From contig WPDH01000087.1 in assembly GCA_019137255.1 (NCBI GenBank), positions 248,001 to 312,000 on the forward strand: a DNA stretch of 64,000 nucleotides, written 5' to 3'. Made by a program: the position numbers and the translations under genes. The DNA comes from Corinectria fuckeliana. Its lineage: Eukaryota; Ascomycota; Sordariomycetes; Hypocreales; Nectriaceae. Each line of letters opens with the position of its first letter. Within the stretch, counting starts at the first letter, position 1. The notes below the pieces were generated by a model, which did not search any database, was not told the origin of the DNA, and was given only the letters and a program-made list of their open reading frames with translations. Of this stretch, positions 45,043 to 55,480 are shown one piece after another.

Positions 45043-46428
45043 AACGTGAAGTTGAGCTTGCGGCGAGGTGGTAGAGGGTTTGGATTGTCCGCTGCGTATT
45101 AGTAGTGTAGGTAGGTGTAGGTGTAGGTGTAGGTGCAAGTAGACTACAAGCGCAGGCGGAGGCGGGGGTATTGGTTTCGAACCAGGCCGGGCGCGGTGGA
45201 GGTTTAGCTGGAGCCGTAGTCGGTAGTAGGCCACTGAAATGACACAATACACGAACGTCGACGGCGGCGGCGCAGTGTGCTTAGTACCTACCTACCTTGC
45301 CTAGCAAAAGTTGATGAAATCGCGAGGTTGCGGATCGGGGTGCAGGTTGTAAATGATAACGGCAGAAAATACACGCAGAGACCAAGATAGCCGCAGAGAT
45401 AAGCGGGCGGTAAGATACAGCGGTAGTCTGGTCTAGCGAGCCTGGGCAGCTATCGTAGGTTAAGGTGACTTTTAGTGCTGCTCTGTAATTTATAGTCGAG
45501 TCTTCAAGCCTTGGATTCTTAGTTTATTAGTTGCGTTGCTTCGGAGGCGAGTGAGGCGATAGCGGGGTCGTTGGTCGCAGGCGCGGGGCAACCATGACCC
45601 AACCTAACTAAGCAGATGGATTATCTACTCCCTCCGCCCAGCCGCCCGGTGCCCTCAACTCACATACCTGATCTACCTACACTGTGTTAATTGCCATGCC
45701 AATCTGTATTATTCAACTCGGCTCAAATAGCTTCTAGCACCTCCAAAATTCTTCATCATGCATACCATCCGTCACCTAGACCTACCTGTGCCTCTAACAG
45801 CTAACTAACCCGTGCTGGGGTTGAGGCCACCCACCCAACTGGCCAACATCAGATTAAGACAATTCATAATCACGAGAACTTCTTCCTGTTAGACATGACT
45901 TCATGGCCACTCTCGCCCACCCACGTAATATCAGGCCTCCTATATGCTCCACTTATGCACGATCGAGGCACCACTGCAACTCTCTCGTCATTGCTCTGGA
46001 TTTCTCTCACCGCCACTGGGTAGATGCTCTTTTGGTGAGCCCACCCCTGCCCTTGCTCCCATGAACAAGGGTTGCGATACATAAGCCATGCTACACGCAT
46101 AGAGCCCCGGTTGAGCTTCTGTATCAACCACAAACTCGAGGAGAATGTTCCAATAAGCCAGGGGTGTTGGGGACACAGAGAAGGGATACGAGCACACTTG
46201 TATGACAGACAAGCGTTGGCTCACTATCTATCCGGACAGCCGGTAACGAGGGCAAGGTAACGAAGCGAACCTGGTGATGATAGGGCTAGGGTTGAATGAA
46301 CACCGGCCTGTGTAATGTAACTCTGTAATACTTCTTCGCCTCTGCTTAGTGTCTCCATGCCAATTTCATTTCGAAAAAATCTGTGTCTGTCTGTGTCTTC
46401 AATCAGTAGCAGAGAGACACCCTACGAA
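45043..46428. other. Intergenic region upstream of the SPATA20-like and hypothetical genes
   Basis: 1.4 kb without a supported gene. A (GTGTAG)-type repeat at 45106-45136 lies about 65-95 bp upstream of the leftward start codon, and TACCTACCTACC is near 45286-45297. Confidence 0.45.
45106..45136. repeat. 6-bp tandem repeat upstream of the SPATA20-like gene
   Basis: About five units of GTAGGT/GTGTAG, close to the start codon at 45042, so probably in the promoter or leader. Confidence 0.85.
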
Positions 46429-46968
46429 ATGTCTCGATATGACCCCTCGGTTCCGCAATCTGGCGAAAATTGGACAACAATGGAAGAAACCGAAGGTCAA
46501 GTCAGCTTAGCATACGGCATGGCTATTACAGAACTCGATACTGTTCTTCGGCTGGTTCGTGCAGCCGCAAAACCACCCCACGCAGACACCGAAGGGGTGC
46601 AGAGATGCCACGACGTGGTGTACCGAGATATCAAGAGGTTGGCAAGGAGGGTCAACTTCAGCAAAAGATACCTCAAGGCCCGCGACGCACAATTCCATTA
46701 CAGGGCCAAGCGATTGCGCACAAAAGACCGCGTTGACAGGTTGCGGCTTTGGAACAGAGAAAAGAAGCAGGAGCTTGAGGCTTGCCGATTGCAGTCCGGG
46801 GAAGCTGGGTATGAGGCAGCCCTAGACAGATTTGAGGAGGAGAAGCGTGTCATGATCAAGTGTTATGGCTTGGAGGGGTTGTGGGAAAATGCCATGAAGA
46901 GAGAACAGCCAAGTGAGGCAGGAGGAGACGACTTGTCAAGCGGATGTGAGACGAGCATGGAAGAATAA
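46429..46968 (+). CDS. Hypothetical charged, helical protein
   Basis: I do not recognise a family. The open frame has no intron and encodes 179 residues from the ATG at 46429; an in-frame ATG at 46357 would add 24 residues but is preceded by and reads through a CTGTGT-repeat leader-like sequence. The product is rich in Arg, Lys and Glu with long amphipathic stretches (DIKRLARRVNFSKRYLKARD; RFEEEKRVMIKCYGLEG), suggesting a coiled coil. There is no signal peptide or membrane segment. A possible 58-nt intron (46946-47003, GTGAGA to AAAAG) would replace the last eight residues with a tail ending NMNVSFVSRRIE at 47107. Coding status rests on length and composition only. Confidence 0.45.
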   Translation: MSRYDPSVPQSGENWTTMEETEGQVSLAYGMAITELDTVLRLVRAAAKPPHADTEGVQRCHDVVYRDIKRLARRVNFSKRYLKARDAQFHYRAKRLRTKDRVDRLRLWNREKKQELEACRLQSGEAGYEAALDRFEEEKRVMIKCYGLEGLWENAMKREQPSEAGGDDLSSGCETSMEE

Positions 46969-47443
46969 GACTGTCTCGACTCCCACGAACGGAGGAGGAA
47001 AAGACGGGGAGTTGGGCCTTGGACTACAGACTTCTCAAGAGGGTGATTTCTATGTGCCCAGTCCGAAGAATATGAACGTCAGCTTTGTTTCAAGAAGGAT
47101 AGAGTAGGATCCGGATGTAGCTAGCGAATGTCAATAGAAATAGGCTGCTTTAATTGTTGGCTTGATGGAGAGTTGGAGACTAAGAAAACCACAGCTTTTT
47201 CCACTTTACATCCGAGTGGGGCCGGCATCTCCAACCTGGCCAATGCGGCCACTATAGACGGCTGCTTATCGATAAGCCAAACCCGGGACCCTTGTAGCTG
47301 AACGCAGGTACGGACAAGCACCTTCGTCACCGTTCTGCATCCTTACTTTCTTTCTTTCTCTTCCTCTTTCACTTCACTTTGCTCCCCTTCTCTTCCATCC
47401 GCCTTGACGCCTCGTCCATCACACAGGACGCGACATACAAATC
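46969..47443. other. Intergenic region before ATG29
   Basis: Holds the end of the hypothetical gene (including its possible alternative last exon to 47107) and the ATG29 promoter with a TTTC/CTTT-rich leader at about 47345-47400. Confidence 0.45.
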
Positions 47444-48912
47444 ATGGCCGACCCTACTTACACCGTCTTCATCAGGGTGCCCATGCCCCGTAGCGGCTTT
47501 GTCGACCCGCCGCCGGTAAGCTCGACCGAACCATGATGCACCGTCATGCGCCCGCCGGAAACTGGCGACCGAGAGGCTAATGGACTGCGATAGGTTAACT
47601 GGGACTCCAACAAGGACGAGGCCCTGTGGAAGATTCTGTCTGGTGCAGCTAAGAAGGAAATTGATTGTACGTCTGATGACATCTTGCTGATTACCTTACC
47701 CATCGCTGACAATTGTAGGGAACGAGGTGTATGTCGATCACCGTCTCCAACTCCCAATGATGCTAACCCTGAAGCAGCGCCGATCGCTTCGAGGTCACCG
47801 TCGATTTCCTTCTACAGCAGGTTGCTTTCCTCACCGAACGACATGCCTCCCAAGTCCGCGCCCAAGTCCGAAAAGCCACTGCGGCTGCTCGAGGTTCCGC
47901 CGCCCCGTCGCCCATCCCAGGCAGCGCCGATTCGGCTGGACTAAGCCATCAGCGAGCACCGTCTGCCCTATCCATACGAAGAGACTCACCCATGCCGCGC
48001 AACGAACACGGAAGCGGTAGCGGGACGCCACTTAATTCATCGTTGAGACCGGTCGTCTCACGTAATCACTCGACTAACACCACGGTGCTCCGAGACATGA
48101 TGGGAGGGTCAGCATCGCCCAGGCCTGGTATGGTCTTGTCAAGTCGCGGCACAGACCAGCGCCGAAGACTTTCATCGCTACCGATCACATCGAAAACAAC
48201 CAAGTCTCCCGAGAGGGGGGCTCAACAGGCACGTTCGCCAGCACAAGAACGGAGCCCCTCACCAGGCCCGGCCGAAGACAGCTCCACGGCAACATCGGAC
48301 GATGAATCTAGTCCCGCGCAGTCCCGCATTATCCGTCGACCTCCCCGCTTCCAGCAGAACGACACAGCGCCGCCCTACGAAGATGATGACGACGACGAAT
48401 CCGAGCCTGCCTTCCAACCGTACAAGGCTTCAGATCAGCCGTCGGCTGGTGACCTAGGGTCAACACTTAAAGGGGATGGCCGCAGCTCGTCTAAAAAGTT
48501 CCCAAGAAGTCTGGGAAAAGGCGCCGCACACAAGTCTCAGACATCCGACTCTTCAGCCAGTTCTGCAGCTATGGTTCAGAGACCTGGAAAATCGCGCGAC
48601 CAACGCCAGCCAGGACCTCTGTCGCCGCGTAGGGCCGAGGCAGCAGCTCAGAGCCCAGGCAGCAAGAGCAGGGGCTATTCTCGCGAAGGCAGCGACGGAA
48701 CACCCAGTATGGGCAGCAGCTTCAGTGATCTTGACGGTATGGCTGCCATGTGCCCCCGCTTGCCTAGAAACTTACTGACTTTTTTAGACGCATCTGTCAC
48801 ACAATCGGCGTTGGAAGAGGCTCTTGCTAGCCACATGAATCGGGGAGCATCAAGCAGGTTTAGCATCAGCCAGGCATTCCGCAGCCGCTACACCCCCAGC
48901 TCAAACCAGTGA
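47444..48912 (+). CDS. ATG29: Autophagy-related protein Atg29
   Basis: Subunit of the Atg17-Atg29-Atg31 scaffold that starts autophagosome formation at the pre-autophagosomal structure. Five exons, 47444-47515, 47594-47666, 47719-47728, 47778-48736 and 48788-48912, join in phase to 412 residues. The conserved Atg29 domain spans four exons: TYTVFIRVPMPRSGFVDPPP, then VNWDSNKDEALWKILS, then DWNEV (finished by a 10-nt microexon) and ADRFEVTVDFLLQQVAFLTERHA (given here only in part per exon). The rest is Ser/Pro-rich and disordered, with an acidic YEDDDDDESEP patch. The last exon encodes VTQSALEEALASHM, a conserved C-terminal helix. The donor GTATGT, not GTGTAT, fixes the microexon frame. Assignment is by domain. 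Confidence 0.88.
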
Positions 48913-50247
48913 GCAGTGCTTGGGCTCCGAATATTTTATTTGCGTGTTTGGCATGGTGTTTGGGTTGCGATTTCGCGGGGTTTGGGTTGCATCTTGGATT
49001 GGCGTTGGATATCGATCTCCACATACTGCATTGCACTGAGGGACAAGTGATAGCTAAAGATCTCATCTCCTCTATTATGATGTACGTGAACGAATACACC
49101 TTTCTTCTGCGCATCTTTGTAGGTGTCATGTGTCGTATTCATGAACACCCAGGCGAGGTCAAGGAGTTTGACTTAGCTCTTGCTAGTCCAACTGTTCCAT
49201 CCGGTAGTCCCGAAGCGTTGCCCACCATCTCGACTAGCTCCACTATGAAGGAACTACTCCGGGTTCTATCTCGAGACATATTTCTTTGGTGCCAAGTCAG
49301 TCAGAGCCAGCCAGGCAGTCTAGACTTCATATGTCCCCTGAAGAGAATAGCATCCTCTGCGCAGAGCTCGGCGCTCGTGGCGTTGTAGATGCTGATGCGG
49401 GTCCTCTTATTGGATCTTTGAACCCGCCGTCACCCGATGGAAGCCAATCTGCTCTTCTGTGGGCCATTGAGTGATGAGGGCTCGTCGAGAAGTACTAACC
49501 GCTTGAAACTTGAAGGAGGAGACGTGGTTTAGACATCGCCAAGACCAGGCTGTCGCTATAGTCAGAGCATGGAGAGTGTCACGGTTGCCTGGCCTCTCTA
49601 GAACACCGCCTGACCTACCACGCAGCCCACCTACATGTCTCTACATCGACAATAATGTATGAATATCCTAACCCTAGATCCCAGCCTCAACCAAGTCTAA
49701 TCCTAAGAGCTAACCTGCCCTGGTCGTTCTTCTTGGTTGCTCGATTCCACGATAATCTAGAGACGCACGGAGGATGTTGGTGTTTGCGAAGAAAAGAAAA
49801 GAATGACCGGTGCAGAATATCCGGGCGTGTTAACGGAGTTTGCACGCTGCGAATGATGCATAGCGAGACCTCGTGATTGTAGGCGTGTGTGCTAAGCTGA
49901 AGTGTTACGAGCTTAGCCGATAGGTTTCTTGTTTGCTTTCAGAAGCAATCAAGTGATTCAGATGTCCGTATATCGGTGTGGTTTGCACGCTACAGCCACG
50001 AATACGCAAAACTGCTAAGGTACCTGCCTGTAGGTAGCAAACGTCTCGGGCCAAAAGCTGGCCGGCTGCACGCACCCGCAACACTCCCGGCTGCCTCCTG
50101 ACCGCTGACACTTCTCCTTTCACACTGCACCAAGACGTTGATTGACCTCTCCAACTCTTCCTCTCTTCCCTCTCTCACACCCTAATTCACGTTCACAGCG
50201 CGATTTTCTTGTCATCTCTCGAGAATTCACCTAACGGCGAAGTCGTC
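48913..50247. other. Intergenic region between ATG29 and the Arb2-like gene
   Basis: 1.3 kb. The longest open frame here (from about 48909) overlaps the ATG29 stop, has only a GTG at its start and resembles nothing, so I do not call it. The right end is the pyrimidine-rich leader of the next gene. Confidence 0.45.
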
Positions 50248-51745
50248 ATGTTCCGCCGCAACTGGTCCGGCCTTCCAAAGGACGTCGCGTTTCCCACCGA
50301 CCTCGCCGGCCTTGGGTTCGTTCTTCTGCTCAACTCGCTAACCCAGCCTCAACTAATAGGAAGGCAGGTATTTTGTCAACGAAGACGATGAAATTCGCTT
50401 GATTCAGAATCCGGACTGCTACTTCAAGTTCTTCACCAGTCGCAACATGCGGGTCAACGAGCGCCAGCGCCTCGCGTTTAACGGTAGTGGCCCTCCTAAT
50501 ATCCGTGGAGAAGTTCCCATACTAATGTGATTCATCATAGGGGCTATGCAGGAGATCATCCACGAGCGCCTCGAGAAAGAAGGCCTCGCGAAGATGACTC
50601 TGCCCCTCGCAGCATCCCCCTCGCAGAACCACGTCCCCATCTTCGCATCGCCGGACCTCGCGTCGTGCTCCCGCGTCGTCGTCGTAATCGGCGAACCAAC
50701 CCAGGACCTCGGCATCCTCGCCGGCCGCGTCGCCAACGGACCTGGCGGGCTCACAAACGGCAGCATGGTCTCCGTCGTCCGCGCTCTCCGCCAGCAGGCC
50801 GCTTCGCCAGACGACGCATCCCCACCAGGCATTGTGCTGGCTAACGTGGGCCAGCGGTACTGGTGGCCGGAGGGGCAGCGTGCCCTTACTATGACAGCGA
50901 GTGCGGACACGCCGCTGCCAAGTCTGGTCCACTCAGGACGGCGGTACATCCCTTCTTTGAATGATATCCCTGGCAGTGAGAGCCCTCTTCAGCATATGAC
51001 CACAGTTTTTGCGGATGTTCTCGCAAAGATACCTCGAGAAACCGCCAAGGTCGATGTGATTGCTATAGGAGAAAGCTGCGAGGTCGTCGAGAAGTTCTTC
51101 GAGGACCAGAAACACTGGGATACCTGGGGCAATAGACTCAGCTCGGTGCTGCTGCTCGGCACCGTTTTCGAAACCGACAAGCTTACCAACGAGGCGTTCA
51201 AGGAGTTCCTAGCTCAGGTACGTTACACTACATGCCCGAAGAAGTGCAACCTCACCACTGACACTGCCCTCCTCCAGCGTACCCGCGGCTACCTCATCTC
51301 CGAAGAACCACTCGACACACCTCTTGCACCTCCCAGCGGCAACGCATCTCTCTCCATTGAGCCCCTGGGCTGCCCCTGCCACTCCTCTTCCGAGCCACAC
51401 CACGTCGAGCTCATCGCAATCCGCGCCCTAAGGCCTGCCCTTCGCTACCTGCAGGAGGTTGCCATGACCCCTAGCTTTATCAACCCGCCTATCAGCGTCA
51501 TCGAGCGCCCACAGGTCGAATTCACCGAGGATGACTGGGAGAAGCTGCCGGAGGAGCAGAGACCGTCGGTCGCTAGCGTTGATCCAGAGGTAATAAAGAG
51601 GGAGATGAAGCAGGCGAAACGCTGGAGGCGATTCGAGCAGACGGGAGAGGCGCCTGATTCAGATTCAGACTCGTCGGAGGATGAGGCTATTGACGGGAAT
51701 ACCCTTCGAGCTGACAAGTTGGATGCGAGTCAGGGGAACACCTGA
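50248..51745 (+). CDS. Arb2/FAM172-domain protein
   Basis: Carries the Arb2 domain, an alpha/beta-hydrolase-like fold without clear catalytic residues. In fission yeast Arb2 belongs to the Argonaute siRNA chaperone complex; the animal relative is FAM172A. Four exons, 50248-50315, 50368-50483, 50541-51217 and 51278-51745, join in phase to 442 residues. The front part MFRRNWSGLPKDVAFPTDL and YFVNEDDEIRLIQNPDCYFK is typical, followed by RVVVVIGEPTQDLGIL, IVLANVGQRYWWPEGQRA, KVDVIAIGESCEVVEKFFED and the late GYLISEEPLDTPLA. The last intron (60 nt) is in frame without a stop but has GTACGT, CACTGAC and CCAG, so I splice it. The C-terminus is acidic (SDSDSSEDEA). Whether it works in RNA silencing here is inference. 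Confidence 0.82.
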
Positions 51746-51927
51746 GAATACCCAATGGGATGACCATAATGCAGTGAGAGGCGTAACTCATTCATTGGAG
51801 GTAGATTACACAGCCGCTTCATACAATTTGGGGGTAGCCAAATACGATACAAGAAAATCTCTCGGCAAAGGCCCGTGACCGGCCTTGCTCCCAGAATCCG
51901 TCCACCTGATACACCACGATGTCAATT

Positions 51928-53562
51928 TTACGCCTTGAAAAAGGCTGCCAAGCCGGGGTTCTCCTTTGCCACTTCCTCCAACAGCTCCTTCGTCCTCCGC
52001 ACACGCTCCTTGACGACCGCATTCTCGGCGGTCCAGCGGCCCTCGGGGGACTGGGCACTACTCCAGAAGGAGAAGACGCTGGAGCGGTTGGCGGCCTTTT
52101 TACGGTACTCCTCCTCGTCCTTGGCGAGCCTGACAACCATCTTGCCCCAGTTGTCGAGGCCGGCAGTGAGGCACTCGCGGCACGTCTGTCTGGCTGCCTT
52201 GTCGTCGACGGCGGGGCCGAGGACGCGGAGCTGTTCCTCAGCTAAGTCAACGCTGTCACGCGTCCACGAGAGACCTTCGTCGCGGGAAGAGGCGGCGTAT
52301 AGGATCTCGCCGATCCATAGGCTAAGGGAGGCTTCCTGGCAGCGTTCCTGAGGGCTGCGCCAGGGGGCTTGGGTGCCGTCGGGGGGCGGAGACGGGTAGG
52401 CGGGCTGGGATACGACGGAGACGACCTGGCTCCAGAGGGATTCGCTGGGGACTACTGGGCGGGAGCCTGAGGGGGGGTTGCTGGGGAGGAAGCGGCGGGC
52501 CTTGAGGAGCGATAGGTAGATGGGGAGGGCACCGGCGATGTCGCCGCTGCGGGCTTTGTGGGTTGCAATGGCGGTGATGGCGTCAAGGAGATTCAGCGAG
52601 GGCGGGCCGGTCTTTTCGTTGAGAACAAACGTCTTGGGGTTGTAAGGCGGATTCGACATGTCGAGACCTTGGGTAGCCTCGGCCAGTGCCAGGTTGTACA
52701 GAGCATCCGGGCCCTCTGACCTCTGCTTAAACTCCATGAAACTAGCGTACTCCAGCGCCGCCTCCAACTTTTGTCGTGCAGTAAAGCCTTTGGTGGCCAG
52801 GATCTTCATATAAAAACTGTCGGCGCTCGGGTACGCAATTTCGCAGTCCTCCTCACGAGGCGCATGGGGCTGACCTGGCGGGATGGGCACGGGTCGCGGA
52901 TTAGAAGGTCCAATGACGAACTCCGGGGGCGAGATTACGTTCCTCGTGAGGTCGCGAACCCAGCCGTCGGCGTGTTCGGCGGCCTTCGCAGCCAACATGA
53001 TGGCTTCGAAGTAGCCTCGTCTCCACTCCTCGCTCTTGCCGGAGATGTCGCACGGGTTGAACTCGCCGGGGATCTGGGCATCCGGGTCGACCATATCCGA
53101 CAGCTTGACCACGCCCTGGCCGTCGACCTTGGGGTCCTCGAGGCGCAGGACGCAGCCGCGGGACAGCTCCATGGCCTGGGCCCAGTTGACCTCGCCGTTC
53201 TTGGGGTCCCGCCCGTTGTTGGCGTCCCTCAAGAGCTTCCTGGTGATGAAGCCCCACTCGTGAGGCGTCGGGAACTCCCTCTCCAGCCTCTCCTCGTTAA
53301 CGAAAAAGTAGATGACGCCCATGCAGGCGACGATGCCCCAGATGGAAATGGTGTAGCGCACTGCCATCTTGGCCTCGTGCTTCAGCCATTGCTTGCGCTC
53401 GGTAGTGAAGCACCGCACCGGGTGGTTGGTGACGGGGATGGCGAGAAACGGGAGGACCGGCCTCGACTTGGTCGTGAGCTGCGTGTAGTAGGTGAAGGAT
53501 CGGAGGGCTTGTCTAGGCGTGGCGAGCCTGGCTCGACGACCAACGAGCCGAGGAGGACGCAT
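51928..53562 (-). CDS. Fungal mitochondrial membrane protein, TPR-like (possibly Mgr3-related)
   Basis: Intronless frame of 544 residues. The N-terminal 65 residues are Arg/Thr/Ser-rich with almost no acids, as in a mitochondrial presequence. One membrane segment follows at about residues 70-88 (TISIWGIVACMGVIYFF), then a soluble part with helical, repeat-like stretches (EWRRGYFEAIMLAAKAAEHA; QKLEAALEYASFMEFKQR; ALPIYLSLLKARRFLP; SLSLWIGEILYAASSRDEGL). The layout resembles Mgr3, a TPR adaptor of the mitochondrial i-AAA protease, but I see no decisive motif. Orthologues are often labelled as maltose permease, which does not fit a protein with one membrane helix. It shares a 341-bp divergent promoter with the TCD gene, also a mitochondrial product. 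Confidence 0.72.
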   Translation of the reverse strand: MRPPRLVGRRARLATPRQALRSFTYYTQLTTKSRPVLPFLAIPVTNHPVRCFTTERKQWLKHEAKMAVRYTISIWGIVACMGVIYFFVNEERLEREFPTPHEWGFITRKLLRDANNGRDPKNGEVNWAQAMELSRGCVLRLEDPKVDGQGVVKLSDMVDPDAQIPGEFNPCDISGKSEEWRRGYFEAIMLAAKAAEHADGWVRDLTRNVISPPEFVIGPSNPRPVPIPPGQPHAPREEDCEIAYPSADSFYMKILATKGFTARQKLEAALEYASFMEFKQRSEGPDALYNLALAEATQGLDMSNPPYNPKTFVLNEKTGPPSLNLLDAITAIATHKARSGDIAGALPIYLSLLKARRFLPSNPPSGSRPVVPSESLWSQVVSVVSQPAYPSPPPDGTQAPWRSPQERCQEASLSLWIGEILYAASSRDEGLSWTRDSVDLAEEQLRVLGPAVDDKAARQTCRECLTAGLDNWGKMVVRLAKDEEEYRKKAANRSSVFSFWSSAQSPEGRWTAENAVVKERVRRTKELLEEVAKENPGLAAFFKA

Positions 53563-53903
53563 GGCGCCGGCGGGAACGGAGTCGTCCTCAGGTCGGTTTG
53601 GGCGAGGTATGCACGTTGCAATTGCGTACTCCTCAGTCGCGAGCGCAAGGGTTATCGCGCAGCGAGCTGCCTTGTCGCATTGTCGAAATCCAATGGTGGG
53701 ATGATGCGGCTCAGCGTCGCAGCTTTTACCTTTTACGAGATATCCCAGTGGGCGGGCGTGCGGACTGCTGACTAAGATGGCGCCAAGTTTATCAAAAATC
53801 GGTTTCAGAGTTAGAGCGCATCATCATCAGATTCGCGGGAAGCGGTGTGTATACGTCCTCTAAGAGTGTAGTTTCCTTTTTTATTCCAATGTGATCTGCA
53901 AAC
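53563..53903. promoter_or_regulatory. Compact bidirectional promoter of two mitochondrial genes
   Basis: 341 bp between the start codons of the TPR-like and TCD genes. It includes a short ATCATCATCAG run near 53821. No gene is seen. Confidence 0.5.
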
Positions 53904-55480
53904 ATGGCCTCATCACTCTCAGACTCTATTTCCAACCCCCGGGCCCAGCTGATTGCGACTGCTGTGCTCTCGGGAGTAACGGTGGCCTCGCTGATTCTGG
54001 GGTATCAAACGTTCGAACGACAAGGGAGGGTCACCAAACTGAAGAGATCCATCCCGCGAGACGACGCCGGCTTACAGCGAGTGCGCTCAAACCTCTTTAT
54101 GACCCAGTCTTTCACATTGGCTAACACACCCTTCTGTAGTTAAACAGCTTCGGTGGCTCCTTGGCGACGCCCATTGACCAGGAGGACGCACGCAACCAGG
54201 CGCTAGCCCGTCGCGCGCAGGCCGGGGATTTCGACGAGGAGCTCATCCTCGAGCAGCTTGCGCGCAACCGCGTCTTCCTGACGGACGATGGCCTCGAGAA
54301 GCTAGGCAACTCGTTCGTCATCGTCGTCGGCTGCGGCGGCGTCGGATCCCACTGCGCAGCGGCCTTGGCTCGCTCAGGCGTGTCCAAGCTGCGATTCATC
54401 GACTTCGACCAGGTCACGCTGAGCTCGCTGAACCGCCATGCGGTGGCGACTCTGGCGGACGTGGGGATCCCCAAGGTGCAGTGCCTCCAGCGGCGGCTGA
54501 TTGCCATTGCTCCCTGGGTCGAGTTCGACTTGCGGCAAGAGAAATTCGACGAGGATGTGGCCCCGCGGCTACTAGGCCCTTGGGAGGAGGACGATCAAGC
54601 CCCCGACTTCATCATCGACGCCATCGACAACATTGAAACCAAAGTCGCGCTGTTGAAATACTGTCACGACAACAATCTCCCCGTCATCAGTTCCATGGGC
54701 GCCGGCTGCAAGAGCGATCCGACGCGCATTATCGTCGGCGACATTGGCTCAAGCACGGATGACGGCCTGTCTCGGGCGACTCGCCGGCGCCTCAAGCTCA
54801 AGGGCATCACTAGCGGCATCCCCGTGGTATACTCGAACGAGAAGACGGGCGATGGCAAGGCCGGACTGCTACCCCTGGCAGAAGAGGAGTTCGAGAAGGG
54901 TTCCGTGGGGGATCTGGCCGCCATGCCCAACTTTCGCGTGCGCATCCTTCCCGTCCTCGGCACGATGCCCGCCATATTCGGCCTCACCGTCGCCAACCAC
55001 GTCATCCTCAGCATTGCGGGCTACCCCGTCGACTACCTCCCAGCCAAGGGCCGAGACCGCATGTACGACGGCATCCTGGCCTTCGTCCAGGGCTCCGAGG
55101 ACAAGCTGGCGCGGCTGACGGATGGGGGGGACACGGTTGGCCTCAAGGTACCCCTGACGGTCGGCGACGTAGCCTTCCTGGCCGAGGAGCTGTACGAGGG
55201 TCGCAGCGCCATCACGGGCATCCCGACCAAGCTGGTGCTGATCCGGTGGCGCCGGCCCAAGGGCAGCAGCATGACGGTCCTGGGCGAGGGCAAGGACGTC
55301 CAAAAGTGCTCGACCCTGCGTCTCAGCGATCTCGTCTGCATGACCAAGGAGGAGGCGGCACGCCACGAGAAGAAGATCTTCAAGGGCGGGAAGCCCCTGA
55401 AGGAGGTGTATGACGCAGCTACGATTAAGAAGGTGGAGGCTCTGCTAGCAGAGGCGAAGAAGTATGAGGCGCTTCGATGA
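53904..55480 (+). CDS. tRNA threonylcarbamoyladenosine dehydratase (TcdA/Tcd1/Tcd2 family)
   Basis: E1-like enzyme that uses ATP to cyclise t6A37 of ANN-decoding tRNAs to ct6A. Yeast Tcd1 and Tcd2 sit in the mitochondrial outer membrane. Two exons, 53904-54080 and 54140-55480, phase 0, give 505 residues. Residues about 15-35 (LIATAVLSGVTVASLILGY) form the N-terminal anchor. The ThiF nucleotide-binding loop GCGGVGSHCA begins at about residue 123, followed by IDFDQVTLSSLNRHAVAT, DFIIDAIDNIETKVALLKYC and ISSMGAGCKSDPTRI, all standard for the family. The C-terminal extension with KGGKPLKEVYDAATIKKVEA is as in fungal members. Which of the two fungal paralogues it is cannot be told. Confidence 0.92.

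Noticed and set aside
48909..49388. 160-codon open frame after ATG29
   Set aside because: Starts at GTG, overlaps the ATG29 stop, and has no recognisable domain or exon partners.
52771..53775. 334-codon plus-strand open frame
   Set aside because: Antisense shadow of the mitochondrial TPR-like gene; no family resemblance, and it crosses that gene's start codon into the promoter.
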